Shown in pieces: positions 24,516 through 32,190 of a stretch of 36,463 nt of DNA (positions are counted from its first letter, which is position 1; every line of letters starts with the position of its first letter). Source of the DNA: Rhizobium sp. (GTDB lineage: Bacteria; Pseudomonadota; Alphaproteobacteria; Rhizobiales; Rhizobiaceae); NCBI GenBank assembly GCA_027533385.1, contig JAPZUE010000129.1, positions 1-36,463 on the forward strand. Reading direction: 5' to 3'. The position numbers and the translations under genes are program-made. The notes under the pieces were generated by a model that was not told the DNA's origin, ran no database searches, and worked only from the letters and a program-made list of their open reading frames with translations.

Positions 24516-24754
24516 GCCTCGACCTCGGCAATCACCTGGCCCGCCATGATCGGCTCGTTGTCTTCGGCTAAGAAGACGACGGCTGCACCGGCGACATCGG
24601 CGCGGATCTCGTGAAACGTCTTCATCACCTCGATGAGGCCAATCACATCGCCAACGACGACGGTTTCGCCATCGGCCTTGAACTCAGCGGCATCCGGAGC
24701 CGGCTTGCGGTAGAAGGTGCCGGGAAGTGGCGATCTGATCTCAAGCTTGCTCAT
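24512..24754 (-). CDS. Biotin carboxyl carrier (biotinyl domain) protein
   Basis: An 80-residue stand-alone biotinyl domain. The lysine to be biotinylated is in IEVMKTFHEI, and SPLPGTFYRKP near the N terminus is the usual beta-turn opposite it. ACC carrier proteins (AccB) are about 150 residues with a linker; this one lacks the linker. It should shuttle carboxyl groups from the biotin carboxylase to a carboxyltransferase, presumably the PxpBC pair. The ATG has GGAG 7 bases upstream. It overlaps the biotin carboxylase gene by 4 bases and follows pxpA by 12. Confidence 0.9.
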   Translation of the reverse strand: MSKLEIRSPLPGTFYRKPAPDAAEFKADGETVVVGDVIGLIEVMKTFHEIRADVAGAAVVFLAEDNEPIMAGQVIAEVEA

Positions 24755-24766
24755 CTTTGTCTCCGG

Positions 24767-25543
24767 TTACTTGATGATTTCGGACAGGGGCGCGATGCGA
24801 ATGCCTTCCGCAACCAGCGCCTCACGCATCTGGCGAACGATATCGAGTGCGCCTAGAGTGTCGGAATGGAAGCAGATGCTTTCAAAGGGGATGTTGATGT
24901 CCTTGCCGCTCACCGTCGTGACCGTGCCATGCGTGCAGGCGCGCACCACCTTGCGGGCGATCGCTGCAGCGTCCGGGCGTCCGACATCGCGGGTAAAGAC
25001 AATCGATCCGCTCTCGTCATAATCCCGGTCGGCGTAGAACTCGCGCACGACGGGTTGGCCGGCCTCGACCGCTGCCCTTTCTGTGGCAGACCCTGCCATG
25101 CAAAGCACATAGGCGTTGGGTGCGACCGTGCGCATATACTGGACGAAGATCTGCGCCAGTTCGGGATTGACCGCCATTTCCATGTAGAGCGCACCATGCG
25201 GCTTCACATGCTGGAGGCTGGCACCGTGGCGGCGGGCAAATTCGCGCAAGGCCCCGACCTGATAGACCATGTCGTTGACCAGTTCGCGGGCCGTGCCATT
25301 GATCTTGCGACGACCGAAACCCTGCAGATCGTCATAGCCGGGATGGGCCCCGATCCCGACGCCATGCTGCACGGCAGTGCGCACTGTATGGTCCATCAGA
25401 TTAGGGTCGCCGGCGTGATAGCCCGTCGCGATATTGGCGGAGCTGATCAGCCCCATCAGCACATCATCGTCCGTATCCCCGACGCGCCAGCGACCAAAGG
25501 CTTCGCCCATATCGCAATTGATGTCCACGACTTCGAGTGCCAC
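24767..25543 (-). CDS. pxpA: 5-oxoprolinase subunit PxpA / LamB-YcsF family
   Basis: A 258-residue protein of the LamB/YcsF family. It starts with DINCDMGEAFGRWRVGDTD and continues with SSANIATGYHAGDPNLM, GVGIGAHPGYDDLQGFGRR, HVKPHGALYMEM and a late ICFHSDTLGALDIVRQM. The conserved Asp, His and Glu residues likely bind metal. In the 5-oxoprolinase complex it is the PxpA subunit. The first good start is the GTG at 25543 with CAGGA 8 bases upstream; the longer frame to 25576 adds a basic 11-residue stretch that is probably leader. It is the first gene of the operon, divergent from the LysR gene. Confidence 0.9.
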   Translation of the reverse strand: MALEVVDINCDMGEAFGRWRVGDTDDDVLMGLISSANIATGYHAGDPNLMDHTVRTAVQHGVGIGAHPGYDDLQGFGRRKINGTARELVNDMVYQVGALREFARRHGASLQHVKPHGALYMEMAVNPELAQIFVQYMRTVAPNAYVLCMAGSATERAAVEAGQPVVREFYADRDYDESGSIVFTRDVGRPDAAAIARKVVRACTHGTVTTVSGKDINIPFESICFHSDTLGALDIVRQMREALVAEGIRIAPLSEIIK

Positions 25544-25824
25544 GTTTCGTTCCTGCCTTGCCTGATTTTTGCGCACGAGCTGATGGTGCTTTTGTTTTGG
25601 TCAGAAAATGGTAGGAAGAATTAATTCATTTGAAAAATTCTATTTTCAGAAGCATCATATTGAAAATTCAGATGGCGTTGCGATCGAGCCCCCAAGCCAA
25701 ATAGCTCTTGAAATGAAGGATTTGACTAGAGTGTGTGTTGGTTGCGCGGCAAATAACTTCAATTATTCGGAATTCTCATCTGATTTTCCAATGCTGGATA
25801 TCCGGGAAACAGAATGGAACTGCG
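25544..25824. promoter_or_regulatory. Divergent promoter region of the pxpA operon and lysR
   Basis: About 280 AT-rich bases with no gene. It contains TGAAAA repeats: an inverted pair TGAAAA/TTTTCA at 25631-25648 and TGAAAATTCA, itself a near palindrome, at 25661-25670. LysR-type regulators bind interrupted inverted repeats upstream of a divergent target operon, so these are candidate sites. Confidence 0.5.
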
Positions 25825-26724
25825 ATGTCGCTCAGCCTTCGCCAAATTCGCTACTTCGTCGCAACGGCAGAAGCGGGCCAGGTGTCCCAGGCCGCCATCA
25901 ATCTGGCGATCTCGCAATCGGCGGTGACAACCGCGATCAAGGATCTGGAAGAGACGATTGGCGCTGCGCTTTTTGAGCGTACGCCGCATGGCATGGACCT
26001 GACCGGCGCCGGTCGGCGGTTTCTGTCTCAGGCCTATGAGATCCTGCAGAAGGTCGAGGAGGCGACACAGCTCAGCCTCGTTTCGGAAGAGGTCAGCGGC
26101 ACGCTCAGCATAGCGGCGACCTATACAGTCATCGGCTACTTCCTGCCTTTCCATATAGAGCGGATGAAACGCCAGTTTCCCGGCCTGTCGATCCAGCTCT
26201 TCGAGATGAACAGGGAATCAGTCGAGGAAGGGCTGCTGGCCAATCGCTACGACATCGCCGTGATGCTGACCTCCAACATCCTCAATCCGGAACTCGTTGC
26301 CGAAAAACTCCTGAGTTCGCAGCGCCGCCTTTGGGTTCCGGCACGTCACAGGTTGCTGAGCGAAAGCAAGATCGGCCTTAAGGAGGTGGCCGAAGAAGAC
26401 TACATCATGCTGACAGTGGACGAGGCATCGCACAGTTCGATGAAATACTGGAGCCAGACGCCGTATCTCCCAAAAATCACGCTTCGTACGTCATCGGTGG
26501 AGGCCGTGCGCTCGCTGGTGGCAAATGGACAGGGTGTGGCGATCCTTTCGGACATGGTGCACCGTCCCTGGTCTCTTGAAGGCAGACGGATCGAAACGAT
26601 CTCGCTCACCGATCCGATCCCGTCGATGGATGTAGGCCTTGCCTGGAAACTGAACGCGGAGTTCAGTCCCGCCATGGATGCTGTGAGAGGATATTTCCGT
26701 CGATCGTTCAATGTCCCGGAATGA
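25825..26724 (+). CDS. LysR-family transcriptional regulator
   Basis: A 299-residue LysR-type regulator. The N-terminal helix-turn-helix is LRQIRYFVATAEAGQVSQAA, INLAISQSAVTTAIKDLEET and IGAALFERTPHGMDLTGAGR, the standard LTTR pattern. The rest is a two-lobed co-inducer domain (LSIAATYTVIGYFLP, SLVANGQGVAILSDM). It is divergent from pxpA, the usual LTTR arrangement, so it probably activates the pxpA-to-permease operon in response to its substrate. The ATG at 25825 (MSLSLRQIRYF) places the HTH properly; the frame extends upstream to 25735 but that part looks non-coding. Confidence 0.92.
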   Translation: MSLSLRQIRYFVATAEAGQVSQAAINLAISQSAVTTAIKDLEETIGAALFERTPHGMDLTGAGRRFLSQAYEILQKVEEATQLSLVSEEVSGTLSIAATYTVIGYFLPFHIERMKRQFPGLSIQLFEMNRESVEEGLLANRYDIAVMLTSNILNPELVAEKLLSSQRRLWVPARHRLLSESKIGLKEVAEEDYIMLTVDEASHSSMKYWSQTPYLPKITLRTSSVEAVRSLVANGQGVAILSDMVHRPWSLEGRRIETISLTDPIPSMDVGLAWKLNAEFSPAMDAVRGYFRRSFNVPE

Positions 26725-27046
26725 TGTTAAGAGTGATACGCCGGTTCCAAAAATACGCCAATTCGGATCCTTCGCCTTGAACAGGATCGAACCAGTGACC
26801 TGCAATTTGGACTGTCAGGATTCGGTATCGCAAACCTATCTAGGGGTGAGATAGGGTTCCCGGAGGCTTTCCCGACAGTCCTCGCTACTGAGTTCGCCCG
26901 ACCACAATTATCGCCAAACTCTCTTTGGGTCGCCCATTGGGAGAGGGGGAATTGGCCAGCGCTGAACGGCGAGGCGCGAACTCATTCGCTTGGTAATAGT
27001 TGATAAGCCGACTATCTTATTCCCGTTACCTCTGATGGAGATATGT
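26725..27046. other. Intergenic region between lysR and parD
   Basis: About 320 bases without a gene. At 26755-26800 is a segment similar to 15541-15585 (CGC-AATTC, CGCCTTGAA and TCGAACCAG shared). At 26833-26858 is an imperfect hairpin (AACCTATCT / AGATAGGGTT) without a T run. Confidence 0.4.
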
Positions 27047-27313
27047 ATGATCAGCGCTGATCTGGGAAAGCAGCTCGAAATTTGTATTCAGCAGCTCGTG
27101 GATACAGGTCGCTACGGCTCGAAAAGTGAAGTCCTGCGCGAAGGCGTGCGGCTGGTTCAAGACCGTGAAACGCGACTCGTCGCTTTGGATGCTTCCATCA
27201 TGCGTGGCGTCTCTGATGCGGACAGCGGTCGGACTAAGTCGGCGAGCGATGTGTTCGACCGTCTCGACGCTAAATACCGTGCAATGGCTGACAAAGCCGA
27301 AAATTCCGCATGA
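27047..27313 (+). CDS. parD: ParD-like antitoxin (type II)
   Basis: An 88-residue antitoxin. The N-terminal half resembles the ParD ribbon-helix-helix: SADLGKQLEICIQQLVDTGR and YGSKSEVLREGVRLVQDRET. The variable C-terminal tail would wrap the toxin. GGAG lies 8 bases before the ATG at 27047; the upstream extension to 26990 is not coding-like. It overlaps the toxin gene by 4 bases (ATGA). The family represses its own promoter. Confidence 0.88.
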   Translation: MISADLGKQLEICIQQLVDTGRYGSKSEVLREGVRLVQDRETRLVALDASIMRGVSDADSGRTKSASDVFDRLDAKYRAMADKAENSA

Positions 27314-27594
27314 TCCTTGAGTTCACCAGCGAGGCCGAAGACGATCTTGAGCAGATCGCCGAGCACAATCCACGGCGCGCTCTTTCATTCATTCGAGAGC
27401 TGCGGAACCGGTGTGAAGATCTTATCAGTGACCCCAACAGCTTCGCCCTCGTTCCTCGCTATGAACATCATGGAATCCGTCGACGCGTTCACGGCAACTA
27501 CCTGATCTTCTATCGCGTTGAGGCCACCAAGGTGGTCATTATCCACATCCTGCACGGCGCAAACGACTATGGCCTATTCCTTTTTGGCGAATGA
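27310..27594 (+). CDS. parE: ParE/RelE-family toxin
   Basis: A 94-residue toxin of the ParE/RelE fold. The segments EFTSEAEDDLEQIAEHNPRR, ALSFIRELRNRCEDLISDP, GIRRRVHGNYLIFYRVEATK and VVIIHILHGAND are the family pattern. ParE members poison DNA gyrase while RelE relatives cleave mRNA; the ParD partner favours the ParE reading. The gene overlaps parD and appears intact. Confidence 0.88.
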   Translation: MILEFTSEAEDDLEQIAEHNPRRALSFIRELRNRCEDLISDPNSFALVPRYEHHGIRRRVHGNYLIFYRVEATKVVIIHILHGANDYGLFLFGE

Positions 27595-27864
27595 TCAAAT
27601 CTGGTCGATCTGAGGCCAAATGAAGCAAGAAACGAAGGGCATAGCTGCTTTTAGAGTCAACTTGCAGATCAGCGGGAAGCAGTCGTCTAACAGTCGATCT
27701 ATCTGCAGGTAGCTGATTTACGGAGTAAATATCGAGCCAAGCGGCATAAGATTGAACTATGGAACATGCCGTCTCAAGTTGTCGCTGATCTTATGAAAAA
27801 AGCAGCCGAGAGTTTTCCAGACGGTATTGCGCACGATGGCGCAGCCCTCTGAAATACCGGTCGA
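27595..27864. other. Intergenic region between parE and the nuclease-membrane gene
   Basis: About 270 bases between convergent genes with no credible gene. A loose inverted repeat, CGGTATT/AATACCG with an inner GCGC/GCGC pair, lies at about 27822-27861; it could be a weak terminator for either gene. Confidence 0.35.
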
Positions 27865-30252
27865 TCATGATGGTTTGCTTCGACCCGCCGGAATCCTCGA
27901 CGTCAGTGAAGACCAAGCCTCGGATACCTTTTTGCCAGCCGACTGCGCCTTTGACGGCTCTGACCCCAAGACCTTGAGAAGGTCAGTTAACTCCTCCTCA
28001 ACGGCAAGGGGATGGACCTTGGCTGCATCCATTGCCGACAGGCTCGCGCGCGCCTTGGCTGGCTGGCTCATGGTCGCAATAGTCACCTCAAGATCATAGG
28101 CAACCTCCTCGAGGAAAAGGATCTCATCGGCAAAGCGCGCGTTGATCCACTCATTGATGCCAGGGACGGTATCGGGAACACTGGCCCGCTTCTGTTTGAG
28201 TATGGCGGCCTTGGCACGCACTGCGATCAAAACCGCCACCCGGAACAGCTCGGTGGACCTATCAAGTTCAGAGAGCCATTCTGAGGACAGCAGGCGAGTG
28301 GCCTGCTCCCTTGTCCACCCTGCCCCGACCAGAGCGCCGACTCCTCCGACGCCGCCGAGAACGAGAGCGCCGGCCGGGCCGAAGGCGAGAAGACCAAGCG
28401 CCTTGCCCGACAATGCGCCGACGGCAGAAAGGCCACCCTTCACGGTCGCATCCAACACCACAGAGAAAGGCAGATCGGACAACGGCATGCGACCGCACCA
28501 GACACGATGAAGATTTCGGGCCGAGGAAACGGCCATGGCGAAGTAAGGCACATTCAAGTCACCCAGAGCCTCGCCAGCTTCCAGGGAGGTCGTCATGATC
28601 AGGTCGGCAATCTCGCGGTCGAAACCCTCGACATAGAACACGAGTTTCGACCACTCTGCCCCGCTGTCGATTACAGCCTCCGCCAACTCGGAATTGGCGT
28701 AGACTGGCATGTCGGGATACTTTTCAAAGTGTGTCCTCAAGCCCTCCAGGCTCTTCAGGCATTTAACCTGGAATGGCATCCCGTCGACGAGGAGATCGAA
28801 ACCCGCGTTATTGGCTGTCTCGGGAAAGCTGACCACATGGCCGACTTCCGTCAGGCGCGCCGCGACCAGCTGCTCGGAAACATACCCGCGAAGGTTATTG
28901 GCAGCACCGACAGTGGCAGCCTCGATCATCGATCCGATGCGGTCTGCGAACGCTCCAAACTGGAAGATGTCGCCAAGGTCTTCCGAGCGGGAGAAGTCCG
29001 CTGCGGCGAGCACCATCGGATCGATGGACACCGCGTTGTAGAGGATGTCTCCCGCCGACAAAGCTGTCACGGCAGCCACCTCCAGACCATCCCCCTGTTT
29101 TTTTGACAGCACGCCTTCAAGCAGAGCGCTCCGTCTATCAGGGACACAACCCGAGGGTTTCAGGTTTCCACGAGCCTTCGGCAAGCTGCCGCCCACCGCA
29201 CTTGCGATGGCCGCGATGCGAGAGATGGTAACCCCCTCCACTTCCCTGGAGAGCATGGAAAGATCGGCCTCGTTGGCGGAGCGGAAAGCGTTCAGTACGA
29301 CCGCCAGACCATCGCGTCCTGCTGACAGGCCACGGAGTGACAGCTGGACCGAAACGAGAGCCGCAAGCTTGGCGGCCTGTCCACCGTTGACGTAGTTGTT
29401 GGCCAGGTACCCGACGCCAAGGACGGCAGGAATACTGAACATTGGGTTCGCGAGCATGAACAATGTCGAGACGACGGCTGACCCGCTCATGAACGGGATG
29501 AATGCCGATGCCTGGGCGGCAAGAATGTATGCGCTGAACCCCGCGAGGTTGACGCCCATGCCAATTGAAAACGCCGCCGTTCCGGTCGCGAGCACCACCA
29601 GAGAGGCGCGGTCGCCTTTGGTCAGTGCATTACGCATGGCGTCGTCCCGAAGTTCGGGTGGCAGACTGCGAATGTGCTCCCGAACACGCTCTTCGAGTTC
29701 GTTGGCGAGATCCTCTGGGATATCACCGGAGACCGCCGCCTCCGCAACAGCCTTGGCAACGAGTTGCGCCTGTTCGGCAACTAGGAACGAGAAGTCCTGA
29801 TGCGGACGTCTACGAAGCGCCTTCACTGCCCGCCGGGCTCTTTGAAACCCTGTCTGCAGTGGCTCTTCACCGTCATCCACCACTGGCACGGACATCACGG
29901 AGGACGCCTTGGAGGCCACTCCCGCACCGACGGCATTGGCTCTTCTCGACGACAGGGGGAGGTTCACATCCAGATCAAGCGCCGCAGCAATCCTGATCCA
30001 GAGCCGAATGCGTAACGCGCGTTCCGAGAGGTCTGAGGCGAACAAGTCGTCTGCGGCTGCCTTCAAACGGCGGGCGAAGGCCGTGGTATCCGACGACTGG
30101 CCGTCCTTTTGAAATCGAGAGATGACATCGCTGACCCGATCCATGCTCATGGACAGCAGTGTTGTCGCCTCGAAGCTCGCAATCAGGTTACAGAGATCAC
30201 GCCGATCAATCGCCCCGAGACCCGCGAAAATCGTCCATGGCGGTACGTACAT
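27865..30252 (-). CDS. Large membrane protein with embedded Mrr-like PD-(D/E)xK nuclease motif, function unknown
   Basis: A 795-residue protein not matched to a named family. The N-terminal 215 residues are helical and charged. Hydrophobic segments at about 217-237 and 251-281 suggest membrane insertion. Residues 455-500 read YVSEQLVAARLTEVGHVVSF then AGFDLLVDGMPFQVKCL; Glu460, Asp486, Gln495 and Lys497 fit a PD-(D/E)xK nuclease core with QxK, as in Mrr-type enzymes. A glycine-rich hydrophobic stretch (GPAGALVLGGVGGVGALVGA) lies at about 607-646, followed by a charged C-terminal tail. The ATG at 30252 has GGGGAA just upstream and follows a small ORF by 10 bases; ATG at 30282 and TTG at 30342 are alternatives. 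It could be a defence effector or toxin, which is inference. Confidence 0.75.
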   Translation of the reverse strand: MYVPPWTIFAGLGAIDRRDLCNLIASFEATTLLSMSMDRVSDVISRFQKDGQSSDTTAFARRLKAAADDLFASDLSERALRIRLWIRIAAALDLDVNLPLSSRRANAVGAGVASKASSVMSVPVVDDGEEPLQTGFQRARRAVKALRRRPHQDFSFLVAEQAQLVAKAVAEAAVSGDIPEDLANELEERVREHIRSLPPELRDDAMRNALTKGDRASLVVLATGTAAFSIGMGVNLAGFSAYILAAQASAFIPFMSGSAVVSTLFMLANPMFSIPAVLGVGYLANNYVNGGQAAKLAALVSVQLSLRGLSAGRDGLAVVLNAFRSANEADLSMLSREVEGVTISRIAAIASAVGGSLPKARGNLKPSGCVPDRRSALLEGVLSKKQGDGLEVAAVTALSAGDILYNAVSIDPMVLAAADFSRSEDLGDIFQFGAFADRIGSMIEAATVGAANNLRGYVSEQLVAARLTEVGHVVSFPETANNAGFDLLVDGMPFQVKCLKSLEGLRTHFEKYPDMPVYANSELAEAVIDSGAEWSKLVFYVEGFDREIADLIMTTSLEAGEALGDLNVPYFAMAVSSARNLHRVWCGRMPLSDLPFSVVLDATVKGGLSAVGALSGKALGLLAFGPAGALVLGGVGGVGALVGAGWTREQATRLLSSEWLSELDRSTELFRVAVLIAVRAKAAILKQKRASVPDTVPGINEWINARFADEILFLEEVAYDLEVTIATMSQPAKARASLSAMDAAKVHPLAVEEELTDLLKVLGSEPSKAQSAGKKVSEAWSSLTSRIPAGRSKPS

Positions 30253-30262
30253 GGCTTCCCCA

Positions 30263-30418
30263 TCAGTTACTGGAGACTTCATGCCGGATAGACCGAAGGT
30301 TGTCGAATGTTTTCCGAGAGTTGGCACCAAGCCGTCGGACAAGATCCTTCAGGCCGGCTGACGTCACGACAAAGCCAGGCGCAACCATGGCCTCCACGGT
30401 CGGCGGCGACCGCACCAT
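30263..30418 (-). CDS. Small ORF upstream of the nuclease-membrane gene
   Basis: A 51-residue frame: MVRSPPTVEAMVAPGFVVTS, then AGLKDLVRRLGANSRKTFDN and LRSIRHEVSSN. The composition looks coding, and the frame stays open and coding-like up to a TGA at about 30449 (PDLQPVAFQPDEIRD), so it may be the end of a longer gene broken near the CTGAC repeats there. The stop is 10 bases before the ATG at 30252, which suggests translational coupling with the big gene. No family is recognised; a regulator or immunity partner is possible. Confidence 0.4.
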   Translation of the reverse strand: MVRSPPTVEAMVAPGFVVTSAGLKDLVRRLGANSRKTFDNLRSIRHEVSSN

Positions 30419-30559
30419 ATCTCTGATTTCATCCGGTTGGAAAGCAACCGGTTGCAGGTCAGGTCAGGGTATCATGCTGGGTGCCGCCATTGAGATCCTC
30501 ACCAACGACGAGGAACGGCCACGCGTGCATCCCGTCGCGGAGTCTATCCGTTTTCAGGG

Positions 30560-30787
30560 ACCTTCATCCCGTCGTCGCATGGCCATCACCTGATCCTTGG
30601 TTTAGCCCGGCTGAAAGCAATAGGTCTCAAGATTGGGATGTCGGTCGAGCTGCGCTTCAACATTGCAAACCAGGATAGCGTCGACCTCCCTGAGGAACTG
30701 CTCGGCGCCCTGTTTGCAGACAAGGCTGCGCAGCAGGCCTGGGACAGGCTGACGCCTGGCAAGCAAAGGGGACTGGCCTATTTTGTT
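30560..30787 (+). pseudogene. YdeI/OmdA-type (DUF1905) protein fragment
   Basis: A 76-codon in-frame stretch: SSHGHHLILGLARLKAIGLK, IGMSVELRFNIANQDSVDLP, EELLGALFADKAAQQAWDRL, TPGKQRGLAYFV. This is the end of a DUF1905 domain running into the YdeI/OmpD-associated C-terminal motif (LPEEL...L..D..A...W..L.PGKQR). Both ends are missing: the sequence stops matching at 30787, where antisense of the neighbouring hydrolase begins, and the N-terminal half of the domain is absent. It is therefore a truncated remnant with a recombination junction at about 30788. Confidence 0.65.
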
Positions 30788-30816
30788 GGCTCAACACCGG
30801 CCCTAGTTCTTCTTTC

Positions 30817-31606
30817 TCATCCGGCCTGCACCTGGAATGTCTTCAGCATTCGATTGAAAGCGTCCGGCTTCTCGATCATCACGGCATGGCCCGCGCCCGA
30901 GACCGCCGCAAATCTGGAGCCCGCGATTGCCTCGTGCAGCTTCCCTGACTTTTCGGGCGAAATCGGACGGTCTTCCTCGCCGGACACGGCCAGGTGGGCA
31001 CCTGGATCAACGGTAATAGATCCCATGTGGCCTTTCGGCCGGCTGATGCTGCGGGAGCACGAGGCAGGCTCTTCACAACGCGTGCTCAGCGCTCCCTCTG
31101 GGGCCTGCGACATGGGTCGGCGAGAAAGCTTCGTCCGAACAGGATTTTCATCAAGGGTGCGGAGGTGCTGGAGGTGCCAAAAAAACGCACATAGTTGATC
31201 AGGAACAGGTATTTTGGCAGATTGGACCAATCCTCGGCATCCGCACTCGGGCCGATCAGCGTTAGCGACCGCACCAGATCAGCGCGGCGAGCTGCCAGCC
31301 GCATGGCGATGAAGGTTCCCATGGAAAAGGCCAACACATGCGCTGGCCTCAGTTTCAAAGTGTCGATCAAAACGGCAGCATCAGCTGCGAGTGAGTCGAG
31401 GTCGAGGCCGTCCTTTGTCTTTTCGGAGCGCCCATGCCCTCTGAGGTCGAAGGTGATGACACGGTGCGTTTGGGAGAACTCCGCGACCTGGGCCTCCCAG
31501 GATTCGCTCGTCAGCATCAGCCCATGAATGAAGAGAATTACATCACCGCGCTACCGCCCGTGTCCTAGACGAAGATCTCGGCGCCATTCACTTTGAGCGT
31601 ACTCAT
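30817..31606 (-). pseudogene. Frameshifted alpha/beta hydrolase
   Basis: The gene would start at the ATG at 31606 (MSTLKVNGAEIFV), but a TAG follows at codon 14 and a frameshift lies just before ILFIHGLMLTSESW. The main frame (31517-31086) holds FDLRGHGRSEKTKDGLDLDS and the nucleophile region VLAFSMGTFIAMRLA. A second frameshift near 31150-31090 moves the reading to 30817, which ends with SGAGHAVMIEKPDAFN carrying the catalytic His. So the three parts of a typical esterase/hydrolase are present in two or three frames. It is a recent pseudogene lying 38 bases from an orphan IS21 end. Confidence 0.75.
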
Positions 31607-31644
31607 GCCTTTGCTCCCGTCATGCAGGCGTTAAGTACGGAGCC

Positions 31645-31673
31645 TGTTGGTTTCCACGCGGAACTGAGCCGGT
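31645..31673. repeat. Orphan IS21-type terminal repeat
   Basis: 29 bases starting TGTTGGTTTCCACGCG that match the ends of the IS21 element at 33797 and 36285 at 28 of 29 positions each. No second end or transposase is attached here, so it is a solo end left by deletion or rearrangement. Confidence 0.8.
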
Positions 31674-31948
31674 ATCCTCATCGAAGATTGGCAGAAGTCT
31701 ACCCTAGAAGGTGTCCGCTTCCGGGCAGCAGACACAAGGAAGCAGACGAACAGATTGAAGGTCCTTGCGCAAATCATCTCCGCACGGGCGCCGACGCAGG
31801 ACAGTCCGCAAATTTCGAGCAAACATGCACCCGCCGAAGTTAAAGCGAAGAGCGAACCCGCCTCGGGGGAGGGCTTTTGCGGCTGAGGCAGAGGGCGCGA
31901 GCTGGAATTTGCGCCCGAATTGAACGTCGACCTGTTGGTTATGGGATC
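31674..31948. other. Short unassigned stretch
   Basis: About 275 bases with no gene I can support. A plus-strand reading (LKVLAQIISARAPTQ, then EVKAKSEPASGEGF) has coding-like character but no recognised family; it may be debris of another mobile element. Confidence 0.3.
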
Positions 31949-32140
31949 CGCAATCCAGATGGAAAAAAGCGGCTCAGGCGCTGGATATGCCGCAACACCA
32001 ATTCGGAGATGTTTACACAAGACGACCTGAGCAACCTCTGCGCAGGCCCGAATGCCAAACCGAGAAAATTCCTTCGCTACCGAACCCCTGCCGAGGTCTT
32101 CCGGGCCAACGTCATCGGACTTGGCTGCAGAACCGAGTAA
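31949..32140 (+). pseudogene. IS30-family transposase, C-terminal remnant
   Basis: A 63-residue in-frame remnant ending at a TAA: RNPDGKKRLRRWICRNTNSE, MFTQDDLSNLCAGPNAKPRK, FLRYRTPAEVFRANV. IS30 transposases end in this way (N-x-G-x-x-R-W...DL...N..PRK.L.YRTPAEVF). The catalytic core is absent. Its left edge coincides with the 16-mer shared with 17379-17394. Confidence 0.75.
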
Positions 32141-32190
32141 CTGTCACCCCGACCAAAGTCGCACTTGGGCTAGCATATCGAGATCTAGCC

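Noticed and set aside
23115..24614. 499-codon plus-strand open frame
   Set aside because: Antisense shadow of the biotin carboxylase gene, a common effect in GC-rich DNA.
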